A stretch of 8,494 nt of DNA from an uncultured Bacteroidales bacterium (GCA_937900465.1 CALCEJ010000133.1:1-8494), one strand, 5' to 3'; positions 1 through 7,014 are shown, counted from the first letter of the stretch. Notes: generated from the sequence alone by a model not told the origin. A program made the numbers and translations.

Positions 1-70
1 GAGATGTGGTGTAAAGGTAGCACTAGGGCTTTTGGTTCCCTCAGTTAGAGTTCGAATCTCTACATCTCAA
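1..70 (+). tRNA. tRNA-Gln, anticodon UUG (5' end cut by one base)
   Basis: The stretch folds as a tRNA if one base (expected T) lies just before the window. That base plus 1-6 pairs with 63-69 as the acceptor stem. The D stem is 9-12/20-23 with GG in its loop, the anticodon stem is 25-29/37-41, and the T stem is 46-50/58-62 around a TTCGAAT loop. The seven-base anticodon loop at 30-36 reads TTTTGGT, so the anticodon at 32-34 is TTG, which decodes the glutamine codon CAA. A U1-A72 acceptor pair is typical of tRNA-Gln and supports the call. The discriminator is A70 and CCA is not encoded. The last anticodon-stem pair (C29 opposite T37) is a mismatch. The next gene starts two bases after the discriminator. 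Confidence 0.93.
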
Positions 71-72
71 CT

Positions 73-498
73 ATGTGGCAGAGAATACAGACGCTGTATC
101 TGGCGATTTCTACAGTCCTTCTTGCCGTGCTCCTTTTCGGGACGGCGTGCATGGAAGTGACTCCGGACGGGGTCACAGAAGTTTCGTACCTCCATCTTAA
201 AGCTCCCTATATCGGCATCCTTATCGGCATCATCGCGGCGATGACCGTGCTCGCCCTCGTGGCGTTCAAGGTCAGGATACTGCAGATGAGGCTCTCGGTG
301 CTGTCCGGACTCGTTGCATTGGGCCTTCAGGTATGGCTTGGAGTGCTGTACTTTACGGCGCCCGCGACGGTCACCTTCCGATGGACTGTAATATTCCCTC
401 TCGCCGTTGCAGTGTTCAACTTCCTTGCCGCAAGGGGATGCTTCCAGGACCAGCTGATGGTCGAGAGCGCATCCCGGATAAGGAACAAGAGGCGTTGA
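73..498 (+). CDS. DUF4293-family small membrane protein
   Basis: A 141-residue protein with four likely transmembrane helices at about residues 7-25, 46-64, 73-95 and 103-120, and a basic C-terminus ending in RNKRR. The opening MWQRIQTLYL and the tail with SASRIR match my memory of DUF4293, a family found in Bacteroidota with no established function. The ATG at 73 is chosen because the family begins with this motif at its first residue. It lies only two bases after the tRNA, so no ribosome binding site fits between them. After tRNA 3'-end processing the message would be essentially leaderless. The next gene follows after about 30 bases, so the two may be cotranscribed. Its cellular role cannot be told from sequence. 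Confidence 0.85.
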   Translation: MWQRIQTLYLAISTVLLAVLLFGTACMEVTPDGVTEVSYLHLKAPYIGILIGIIAAMTVLALVAFKVRILQMRLSVLSGLVALGLQVWLGVLYFTAPATVTFRWTVIFPLAVAVFNFLAARGCFQDQLMVESASRIRNKRR

Positions 499-528
499 CG
501 CCCCTTTTACGTGACTGAACCTCGACCG

Positions 529-2154
529 ATGTACCAAACCATAGATTCCGCCCTCTACGGGCAAATGCTGAAAACCGGCGCCTCCTCCCTCCTCAAGGAA
601 AAAGACACCATAAATTCCCTCAACGTGTTTCCGGTCCCCGACGGGGATACCGGCGACAATATGTATATGACCATAAAGGCCGGCTGCGGGGTTCCTTCTG
701 AGGGAAAACCGCTCGGGGAATACGCCTCACGCGTATCTGAAGCGATGCTTCTTGGCGCAAGAGGTAATTCCGGGGTAATCCTTTCGAGGATTTTCGCCGG
801 AATGTCGAAGGGCCTTGAAGGGGTGGATGACGCGGATGCCGCCTCTTTTGCCACCGCCCTGAAAAGCGCAGTCAAAGAGGCCTATGGAGCCGTCTCCGAG
901 CCGGTTGAAGGTACAATCCTGACCGTTATCCGCGAATCCGTCGAGGCGGCAAAGGATGAAAAGTCCATCGAAGGTCTTTTCGCCGCCCTCCTCTCAGAGA
1001 TGGAGGCCTCCCTCCAAAGGACCCCCGAACTTCTCGATGTCCTGAAGGAGGCGGAAGTCGTGGACAGCGGCGGAGCGGGCCTCCTTTGCATCTTCCGGGG
1101 AATGGAAGACGCCCTGGAGGGAAAGACGGCGGAGCCGGGCGGTGAAGATGTCCCGAAGGCGGCATCGGCCCCTGACCTTTCCAAATTCACGGAAGACAGC
1201 GTCCTGGAGTTCGGTTACTGCACGGAGTTCCTCCTCCGCCTGATGAGGTCGAAGGTGGATATCGAAAGTTTCGACGAGTCCGAGATCCGGCAGTACCTCG
1301 AGGGAGCCGGCGATTCCCTCGTCTTTTTCCGTGAAGGGACGATCATCAAGGTCCACGTCCATACGAAAACCCCGGGAGATATCCTCTCGCACTGCCAGAA
1401 GTGGGGCGAGTTCCTGACCGTCAAGGTCGAGAACATGACCCTTCAGCATCATCAGGGAATTGTCCGTAAAAGCGCGTTTGAGCTCCCTCCGGAGCAGTAC
1501 GGAATCGTTACGGTCGCGATGGGCGAGGGCCTATGCGATGCATTCCGGGAGATCGGGGCAAACGAGGTGATACTCGGCGGACAGACGATGAACCCTTCCG
1601 CAGAGGACTTCCTCGATGCGTTCAAAAAGATAAATGCGAAGACAATCCTCGTCTTTCCCAACAACTCCAACATAATCCTTACTGCAACTCAGGCCGCAGA
1701 GCTCTGCAAAGATGCCGACATCCGCGTAATTCCCTCCAAATCTTTCGGAGAGGGATACTACGGAATAGCCTCGGTGGACCGCGATTCGAAGAACCCGGAC
1801 GAGGTGGTGGAAAACGTGATGAAGGTGATGGGCTCGGTGTCTACCGGAATGGTTTCCACCGCAATAAGGGGTGCTTCCTACGGCGATTTGAAGGTGAGGG
1901 AAGGTGACTATGTGGGCTATAGCGGAAAACAGATGCTGACGGATTCGCCCTCGAGAACGGATGCCCTCGCAGCCCTCGCGGAGAGGATGGACGCCGCTGA
2001 CCGTGACGTAATACTAGTCTTCCGCGGCAGCAACGTTCCCGAAGAGGAAGGGGAGGAGGCCATCGGTCTTCTCCGGAAAAAATACCCTCTCGCTGAGATA
2101 ATTCATAATTACGGCGCCCAGCCGGTTTACGACTACATAATTGTACTATGCTGA
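529..2154 (+). CDS. fakA: Fatty acid kinase catalytic subunit FakA (DAK2/YloV-type)
   Basis: Predicted ATP-dependent kinase that phosphorylates the carboxylate of a fatty acid held by a FakB (DegV) partner, giving acyl-phosphate in the cytoplasm. From the ATG at 529 it is 541 residues, close to the family's usual size of about 550. The N-terminal DhaL-like domain has the nucleotide/Mg motif NVFPVPDGDTGDN (32-44), ARGNSG (77-82) and VDSGGAG (178-184). The middle domain has GYCTEF (229-234) and an HVH pair (276-278), conserved positions in this family. The C-terminal part (about 325-541) resembles the YloV/FakA tail. An in-frame GTG at 511 would add six residues, but the ATG places MYQTIDSALYGQML where family members start. 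Its stop overlaps the fakB start by seven bases, implying translational coupling. A plain dihydroxyacetone kinase L subunit is ruled out because that would be only about 200 residues. Confidence 0.92.
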   Translation: MYQTIDSALYGQMLKTGASSLLKEKDTINSLNVFPVPDGDTGDNMYMTIKAGCGVPSEGKPLGEYASRVSEAMLLGARGNSGVILSRIFAGMSKGLEGVDDADAASFATALKSAVKEAYGAVSEPVEGTILTVIRESVEAAKDEKSIEGLFAALLSEMEASLQRTPELLDVLKEAEVVDSGGAGLLCIFRGMEDALEGKTAEPGGEDVPKAASAPDLSKFTEDSVLEFGYCTEFLLRLMRSKVDIESFDESEIRQYLEGAGDSLVFFREGTIIKVHVHTKTPGDILSHCQKWGEFLTVKVENMTLQHHQGIVRKSAFELPPEQYGIVTVAMGEGLCDAFREIGANEVILGGQTMNPSAEDFLDAFKKINAKTILVFPNNSNIILTATQAAELCKDADIRVIPSKSFGEGYYGIASVDRDSKNPDEVVENVMKVMGSVSTGMVSTAIRGASYGDLKVREGDYVGYSGKQMLTDSPSRTDALAALAERMDAADRDVILVFRGSNVPEEEGEEAIGLLRKKYPLAEIIHNYGAQPVYDYIIVLC

Positions 2155-3017
2155 CCTTTTTTTCAGACACAGACTGCGACATCACCCCGAGGGAGTGTGA
2201 GCAGTACGGAATCAAACTGATCGTAATGCCTTACACCGTCGGAGAGGAGGTGATAAGGCCCTATATCGACTACAAGGAATTCGACTCCAAGGCCTATTAC
2301 GATATGCTCCGGGCCGGTACTCTCCCGACGACGAGCGCCCTTGGCGAGGAAGTCTATATCGAATACTTCGAGCCCGAATTCGCCGCCGGAAACGACATCC
2401 TCTATGTCCATTTTTCCTCCGGCACCTCCGCAACTTTCGGCGTGATGGCAAAGGCCCTGGAAAAGCTTAAGGCGAAGTATCCCGGGAGGAAGTTCTACGA
2501 AGTTGACACCCTCGGAATATCGGCCCTCTCATACAACATCGTCCTCGAGGTCGCGGACCTTCTTAAAGAGGGCAAGACCGCGGAGGAGATAGTTGAATGG
2601 GCAAAGGTGGAAGTCCCGAAGTTCCCGATGTATTTCTTCGCGGACGACCTGAAGTTCTTCCGCCGCAGCGGACGCGTCAGCGGACTCGCCGCCACGATGG
2701 GCTCCGTCATCGGAATCCGCCCCATCATCTACCTTAACGACGAAGGCAAGATGGTCTCGATAGGCAAGGAAACCGGCCGCCAGAAGGCAATGCGCCGCCT
2801 TGTCCAGTACGTCCTCGACCTCGGTGAAGACGTCAAGGCCCATCGTATCGTGATAGGCCACTCTGACTCTCTGGATGTCGCCGAAGGCATCGGCGCAATG
2901 CTCCGCGAAGCCCTTGGAGACGACCTCAGAATCGAATATACCTGCGTCAATCCCACTATCGGAGCCCATTGCGGCCCCAACGGGGTAGGCGTCTGCTTCC
3001 ACGCAAAACATCGTTAG
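2148..3017 (+). CDS. fakB: DegV-family fatty-acid-binding protein (FakB)
   Basis: A 289-residue DegV-family protein, full length for the family. FakB proteins bind a free fatty acid in a buried tunnel and present its carboxylate to FakA, then carry the acyl-phosphate to PlsX or PlsY. Visible signatures are the N-terminal SDTDCDI (6-12), PTTSA (60-64), SSGTS (90-94, whose Ser/Thr line the carboxylate site in the family), GRVSG (175-179) and the C-terminal IGAHCGPNGVG (271-281), whose His274 matches the conserved carboxylate-contacting histidine. The ATG overlaps the end of fakA by seven bases. The GNAT gene follows after three bases. Chain-length or saturation preference cannot be judged by eye. 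Sitting directly behind fakA makes the FakB role much more likely than an unrelated lipid-binding job. Confidence 0.9.
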   Translation: MLTFFSDTDCDITPRECEQYGIKLIVMPYTVGEEVIRPYIDYKEFDSKAYYDMLRAGTLPTTSALGEEVYIEYFEPEFAAGNDILYVHFSSGTSATFGVMAKALEKLKAKYPGRKFYEVDTLGISALSYNIVLEVADLLKEGKTAEEIVEWAKVEVPKFPMYFFADDLKFFRRSGRVSGLAATMGSVIGIRPIIYLNDEGKMVSIGKETGRQKAMRRLVQYVLDLGEDVKAHRIVIGHSDSLDVAEGIGAMLREALGDDLRIEYTCVNPTIGAHCGPNGVGVCFHAKHR

Positions 3018-3020
3018 CCT

Positions 3021-4145
3021 ATGGTAACCGTAAAGGAAGTTTCTACGCGGCGGGAACGCCGGGAGTTCCTTGACTTTCCCCTCAGGATGTACAAGAATAA
3101 TCCTTGTTTCGTCCCTCCGCTGTATATGGACGAGAAGAAAATCTTCTCGAAAAACTACGTCTACAACGACACCTGCGAGGCGGTGTATTTCAATGCCTAT
3201 GACGCGGACGGAAAGATGGTGGGCCGTATAAGCGGCATCATCCAGAGGGCGTCGAACAGCAAGAACGGGGAAAAGCGCTGCCGCTTCACCCGCTTCGACT
3301 CCGTCGACAACCAGGAAGTCGCGGACGCGCTCTTTGCCGCTGTCGAAAAATGGGCTTTGGAGAAAGGGATGGATACGGTAGTGGGCCCTCTCGGATTCTC
3401 AGACCTTGAAAGGGAAGGCCTCCTTATCGAAGGGTTTGACGAACTGTCGACTTTCGAGGAGCAGTACAACGCCCCCTACTATCAGACCCTGATAGAGAAT
3501 CTTGGGTATCAGAAGGAAGTGGACTGGACGGAGAGCAAGATCTACGCTCCGGATGACTATGACGGGGAACTGGACAAACTTTCGGAATTTGTCCTCCGCC
3601 GCTACAAGCTCCACGTCGGAAAGGCGAAAAATGCAAATGAATTCCTCCGGAAGTACGCTGACGGGCTCTTCGAGATACTGGATAAATCCTATGAACACCT
3701 CTACGGAACCGTTCCGTTCTCGGAGGGGATGAAAAAGCTGATGGTGGACAACTTCAAGATGGTCATATCCCCGAAGTACTGCGCCGCCGTGGTGGACGAG
3801 AATGAGAAGGTCGTCCTCCTTGGAATATGCATTCCCTCGCTCTCGAAAGCCGTCCAGAAATCTTCGGGTCACCTTACCCCCGGAGCCCTTCTGAGGATCC
3901 TCAGGGCGATGCGTAAGCCTGAGATCCTGGACCTCTGCCTTGTCGGAGTGGACCCGGAATACCTTAACAGGGGAGTCAGTACCGTAGTTTCCGCGGGCCT
4001 TATGCGGATGCTCCGTGAAGACGGGATCCGCTACGCTGAGACAAACCTCAACCTCGAGGACAACTACGCCATCCAGAACCTTTGGAAGCGTTTCCGCGAG
4101 GTCAAGCACAAGCGCCGCCGCGCTTACGTGAAGAAACTCGTTTAG
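3021..4145 (+). CDS. GNAT-fold acyltransferase-like protein of the YghO type, function unknown
   Basis: A 374-residue protein. The N-terminal half carries RMYKNNPCFVPPL (22-34), GRISGII (68-74), FDSVDNQEVADALF (92-105), a VVGPLGFS segment (120-127) and LLIEGF (134-139). This pattern is shared by YghO-like and 'hypothetical GNAT' proteins I remember. The C-terminal part has a recognisable GNAT core: VGVDPEYLNRGVSTVV (308-323), matching the pyrophosphate-binding motif A with its RG turn, then NLNLEDNYAIQNLWKRF (342-358), matching motif B. It ends in a basic tail, KHKRRR. No signal peptide or transmembrane segment is seen. It lies three bases after fakB and three before plsX, so it is very likely part of the same pathway. 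An acyl-ACP- or acyl-phosphate-using N- or O-acyltransferase is possible, but the substrate is not shown by the sequence. Confidence 0.75.
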   Translation: MVTVKEVSTRRERREFLDFPLRMYKNNPCFVPPLYMDEKKIFSKNYVYNDTCEAVYFNAYDADGKMVGRISGIIQRASNSKNGEKRCRFTRFDSVDNQEVADALFAAVEKWALEKGMDTVVGPLGFSDLEREGLLIEGFDELSTFEEQYNAPYYQTLIENLGYQKEVDWTESKIYAPDDYDGELDKLSEFVLRRYKLHVGKAKNANEFLRKYADGLFEILDKSYEHLYGTVPFSEGMKKLMVDNFKMVISPKYCAAVVDENEKVVLLGICIPSLSKAVQKSSGHLTPGALLRILRAMRKPEILDLCLVGVDPEYLNRGVSTVVSAGLMRMLREDGIRYAETNLNLEDNYAIQNLWKRFREVKHKRRRAYVKKLV

Positions 4146-4148
4146 CTT

Positions 4149-5168
4149 ATGATAAAGATTGTTGTAGACTGCTTCGGCGGCGACCACAGCCCGAAGGCCA
4201 ATGTGGACGGCGCCCTTGCCGCCCTTTCGAAGACCCCGGACCTTTTCATCGTCCTTACCGGCGACGAGTCCCTCCTCCGGGAGGAACTCGACGGGAAGGA
4301 ATATGACGCCTCCCGCCTTGAGATCGTCCACGCCCCCGATATCATCGGCTGCGACGAAAGGCCCATCGACGCCGTCCGGCTCAAAAGGGACAGTTCGATG
4401 ATAAAGGCAGTCCGTATGCTCCGCGATATGGACGATGTCCATGCAATCGTGTCCACGGGATCTACCGGAGCCCTTGTGGCGGCTGCGCTTACACGCGTCG
4501 GACGCCTCCGCGGTGTTATCCGTCCTGCATTCTGCCCTGTCCTTCCCACGATGGACGGCGGGATTGTAGGTATCTGCGACAGCGGCGCAAACGTGGAGGT
4601 TACCCCTGACCATCTCCGTCAGTTCGCCATAATGGCAAGCCTGTATATGGAGAGGACTTACGGCGTGAAGTCTCCCCGCGTGGCCCTTCTCAACGTAGGA
4701 AAGGAGGCGGAAAAGGGGGATGAGATACGTCAGGTTGCCTATAAGCTCCTTGAGGAGACACCCGAGATCAATTTCGTCGGGAATATGGAAAGCAGGGACC
4801 TTCTCAGCGGCTCTTACGATGTCGTCGTCTGTGACGGCTTTTCCGGAAACGTCCTCGTGAAGACTACGGAAGGGACAGCCCTCGAGCTTCTTAAAAAGCT
4901 CAAGAAGGACATCTATTCCAGGACGCTGTATAAAATCGGGGCCCTTCTTATGAAGCGGATGTTCGCGGATGAGAAGGAGTTTATGAACTATCAGAATTAT
5001 GGGGGAAGCGTCCTTCTAGGGACGTCCAAGACCGTTGTGAAGGGCCACGGCAGCTCCAAGGCGAAGGCCGTCGAAAAATGCATAGAACAGGCCTACCGGA
5101 TGGAAACCTCCGGGCTTGGACCTGCAATCGAGGAAGTTATCCTCAAGTATGAACATTACCAAGACTGA
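4149..5168 (+). CDS. plsX: Phosphate acyltransferase PlsX
   Basis: A 339-residue PlsX, normal family length. PlsX is a peripheral membrane enzyme that interconverts acyl-ACP and acyl-phosphate, linking fatty acid synthesis or FakAB products to phospholipid synthesis through PlsY. Motifs seen: IVVDCFGGDHSPKA (4-17, the usual AMGGDxxP opening), STGSTGAL (102-109), CDSGANVE (143-150), SPRVALLNVG (175-184), DGFSGNV (229-235), YGGSVLLG (284-291) and HGSS (300-303). In many Bacteroidota plsX sits with rpmF and fabH. Here it sits with fakA, fakB and acpP instead, which suggests a pathway-specific or second copy. Wording such as STGSTGAL and DSGANVE recalls Clostridia PlsX. It starts three bases after the GNAT gene and ends six bases before acpP. 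Confidence 0.95.
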   Translation: MIKIVVDCFGGDHSPKANVDGALAALSKTPDLFIVLTGDESLLREELDGKEYDASRLEIVHAPDIIGCDERPIDAVRLKRDSSMIKAVRMLRDMDDVHAIVSTGSTGALVAAALTRVGRLRGVIRPAFCPVLPTMDGGIVGICDSGANVEVTPDHLRQFAIMASLYMERTYGVKSPRVALLNVGKEAEKGDEIRQVAYKLLEETPEINFVGNMESRDLLSGSYDVVVCDGFSGNVLVKTTEGTALELLKKLKKDIYSRTLYKIGALLMKRMFADEKEFMNYQNYGGSVLLGTSKTVVKGHGSSKAKAVEKCIEQAYRMETSGLGPAIEEVILKYEHYQD

Positions 5169-5174
5169 TACGAT

Positions 5175-5402
5175 ATGTTTGACGAAGTTAAAACCATCCT
5201 TGCCCGCCAGCTCAGGGTAGCCCCCGAAAAGGTCACCCTGGAGGCCAAGATAAAAAAGGACCTCGGCGCGGATTCACTGGACATTCTCCAGCTCCTTATG
5301 CGCCTTGAGGACGATTACGGTGTCGTGATCCCGGACCAGGCCCTCGCCGGATTCGAGACGGTGGGCGATGTCGTGAAATATCTTGACTCCCTTGAGAAAT
5401 AG
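5175..5402 (+). CDS. acpP: Acyl carrier protein
   Basis: A 75-residue acidic ACP. Ser34 in the GADSLD motif (31-36) is the expected attachment site for 4'-phosphopantetheine. Helix II (DSLDILQLLMRLEDDYG) and the IPDQALAGFETVGDVVKYL segment (52-70) complete the four-helix fold. It starts six bases after plsX and is the last gene of the cassette, so it is the likely acyl acceptor for PlsX working in reverse on FakAB-made acyl-phosphate. The TVGDVVKYL ending resembles ACPs of Clostridia more than the classical housekeeping form, so it may be a specialised second ACP. The stop codon TAG lies inside a small palindrome (5392-5412). Confidence 0.95.
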   Translation: MFDEVKTILARQLRVAPEKVTLEAKIKKDLGADSLDILQLLMRLEDDYGVVIPDQALAGFETVGDVVKYLDSLEK

Positions 5403-5412
5403 GATTTCTCAA
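5392..5412. promoter_or_regulatory. Perfect 9-bp inverted repeat across the acpP stop codon
   Basis: TTGAGAAAT, a three-base spacer AGG, and ATTTCTCAA form a perfect inverted repeat that contains the acpP stop codon. It is AT-rich and not followed by a T-run, so it is a weak candidate for an intrinsic terminator. It also covers the place where a -33 element would sit relative to the -7 box at 5423-5430, so an operator for the downstream gene is an equally good reading. A 3'-end-stabilising hairpin for the fak-plsX-acpP message is a third. Confidence 0.45.
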
Positions 5413-5422
5413 ACCGAATCAT

Positions 5423-5430
5423 TATATTTG
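5423..5430 (+). promoter_or_regulatory. Bacteroidota-type -7 promoter box for the phosphorylase gene
   Basis: TATATTTG fits the Bacteroidota sigma-factor consensus TAnnTTTG exactly and lies 27 bases before the ATG at 5457. No clear TTTG -33 element is present 19-21 bases upstream. The region there is occupied by a palindrome instead, so activity may be weak or factor-dependent. It marks a probable break between the fatty-acid cassette and the nucleoside gene pair. Confidence 0.6.
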
Positions 5431-5456
5431 TCAGTTGACATTAAACGCCAAAGACT

Positions 5457-6341
5457 ATGAGAATCCCGGAATCCGAACTTATCATAAACGGCGACGGCTC
5501 CGTTTTCCACATTCACGTTAAACCCGAAGAACTCGCTGACAACGTCATCCTGGTCGGAGACCCCGGCCGCGTTGATATGGTTGCGGAGTATCTCGAGAAT
5601 ATTGAATTCCGCCACGCATCCCGCGAATTCGTATCCGTGACCGGATGGCGTAACGGAAAGCGTATTACCGCGCTCTCCCACGGCATCGGCCCGGACAACA
5701 TCGATATCGTGATGACGGAACTGGACGCCCTCGCAAACGTGGATTTCTCAACCCGCGAGGTAAAGCCGGTCCACAGGACCCTCAATATTCTGCGCATCGG
5801 AACTTCCGGCGCCCTTCACGCGGACATCCCCCTCGGGTCATACATCCTTTCCCATATCAGTGTGGGCTTCGACGGTGTTATGAACTGGTACGGAAACCGC
5901 GAGAAAGTCACCATTCCCCCAGTTGAGGAGGCTTTCAAGAAGCATATGGACTGGAATCCTACCCTTCCTTCCCCTTACTTTGTAAAGGCCGGCAACAAGA
6001 TTATCGACCTTATGAAGGACGTTACGGTAAAGGGAGTCACGATTTCCGCTCCGGGTTTTTATGGGCCTCAGGGTCGTGTGGTGAGGATTCCTCTTGCGAT
6101 GCCGGATATGCTGGAGAGGATTGAATCCTTCCGTTTCGAGGAAGGCGGCGAACCTTACAGGATCACGAATTTCGAGATGGAGAGCGCTCCTCTTGCAGGT
6201 CTTGCCGCTCATCTTGGACACAACGCCTGTACGGTCTGCTGCGCAATCGCAAACCGTTACCTCCAGAGCTCCAATCCGGACTACAAGCCCGCGATACGTA
6301 AACTGGTGGAACTCTCCGTTGAGAGGATGTCAACGCTTTAG
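5457..6341 (+). CDS. udp: Uridine phosphorylase-like nucleoside phosphorylase
   Basis: A 294-residue member of the PNP/UDP phosphorylase family, which splits a nucleoside with phosphate into free base and (deoxy)ribose-1-phosphate in the cytoplasm. Motifs: VGDPGRV (33-39, phosphate site), SHGIGPDNID (74-83), LRIGTSGAL (112-120, phosphate/ribose site) and NFEMESAPL (238-246, with the ribose-binding Met-Glu pair). The overall pattern, including the ELIINGDGSVFHIH opening, matches Bacteroidota proteins annotated as uridine phosphorylase. It is longer than the E. coli enzyme of about 253 residues, mainly through an N-terminal extension and internal inserts. Base specificity (uridine, thymidine or other) is inferred from family resemblance only. 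The upstream leader is short and A-rich without a Shine-Dalgarno sequence. A HAD phosphatase gene starts ten bases downstream. Confidence 0.85.
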   Translation: MRIPESELIINGDGSVFHIHVKPEELADNVILVGDPGRVDMVAEYLENIEFRHASREFVSVTGWRNGKRITALSHGIGPDNIDIVMTELDALANVDFSTREVKPVHRTLNILRIGTSGALHADIPLGSYILSHISVGFDGVMNWYGNREKVTIPPVEEAFKKHMDWNPTLPSPYFVKAGNKIIDLMKDVTVKGVTISAPGFYGPQGRVVRIPLAMPDMLERIESFRFEEGGEPYRITNFEMESAPLAGLAAHLGHNACTVCCAIANRYLQSSNPDYKPAIRKLVELSVERMSTL

Positions 6342-6351
6342 GGGATCGGTA

Positions 6352-7014
6352 GTGACGAAATTCGCTATAATCGATCTTGACGGAACCCTTTATGACCGTT
6401 CCGGCCTTGCGAGGAGGCTCATATGGGCCTCTCTGCTGCAGGGGCGTATCGTGACGCTTGGAAAGGAACGCCTTGCGCGAAAGGCGATGCGTGGCCTTGT
6501 CTTTGACTCCGAAAAGGAATTCTTCGACGCTTTCTATGCGAAGATTGCCGGCGTCCGGGCCTCGGAGAAGGCTTCTCCCCGTTTCAAGCGTATCGTCAAC
6601 TGGTACAACGGTACTTACAAAACGACAACCGTAGAGATTCTCAGTAAGCACTACAAGGCCTTCCCCTGGGTCGGGTCATTCTTTGACGAACTCCACGAAA
6701 AGGGATTCAAGATTGTAATTTATTCGGATTACGGATGGGTCCGGGAAAAGATGAGTGCGGTGGGGATTGACCCTTCGTCGGCTGATTATCTCGTGGAGGC
6801 TCCCTCATTCGGCTGCCTGAAGGGCTCCAAGACAGCGATGGAGCGTTTTTTCCGCTATGTCACCTATCTCGACGGCTGCGGGGACGACTACTCTCCGGAA
6901 GAGTGTATCGCGGTAGGAGATCGCGAGGACACGGACGGAATTGGCGCCGCCCTTATGAATATTCCTTTCTATCTTGTCACTGACGGAGCGGAAGCTCCGA
7001 AGATTGAGCTTTAA
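6352..7014 (+). CDS. HAD-superfamily hydrolase, probable phosphatase
   Basis: A 220-residue HAD protein starting at a GTG. Motif I is IIDLDGTLYD (6-15), with D8 as nucleophile and D10 as general acid. Motif II is IVIYSDYG with Ser125. Motif III is a Lys in CLKGSK (157 or 160). Motif IV is VGDREDTDG (188-196) with D190 and the following acidic residues for Mg. About 100 residues, mostly helical in appearance, lie between motifs I and II, as in C1-capped phosphatases. The GTG is preferred because it places motif I at the very N-terminus and a GGGGAT stretch lies just before it. The frame stays open further upstream, but that part overlaps the phosphorylase gene out of frame. A sugar-phosphate or nucleotide substrate is plausible given the neighbour but not shown. 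Confidence 0.82.
   Translation: MTKFAIIDLDGTLYDRSGLARRLIWASLLQGRIVTLGKERLARKAMRGLVFDSEKEFFDAFYAKIAGVRASEKASPRFKRIVNWYNGTYKTTTVEILSKHYKAFPWVGSFFDELHEKGFKIVIYSDYGWVREKMSAVGIDPSSADYLVEAPSFGCLKGSKTAMERFFRYVTYLDGCGDDYSPEECIAVGDREDTDGIGAALMNIPFYLVTDGAEAPKIEL

Noticed and set aside
511..528. GTG start for fakA six codons upstream of the ATG.
   Set aside because: Possible, but the residues TEPRP do not match the family start, whereas the ATG at 529 aligns with where FakA proteins begin.
529..3017. Dihydroxyacetone kinase (DhaL/DhaK) pair.
   Set aside because: The first protein is far longer than DhaL and has the GYCTEF middle domain of FakA, and the second is a DegV protein, not DhaK.
3399..4613. 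A 404-codon open frame on the minus strand across the GNAT and plsX genes.
   Set aside because: It lies antisense to two well-supported genes with clear family motifs, and its translation shows no recognisable domain. Codon bias of the plus-strand genes keeps this frame open.
6094..6351. Possible N-terminal extension of the HAD protein of 86 residues.
   Set aside because: It overlaps the phosphorylase gene in another frame, and its translation is Arg/Ser/Pro-rich without HAD features. The GTG at 6352 places motif I at the N-terminus as expected.
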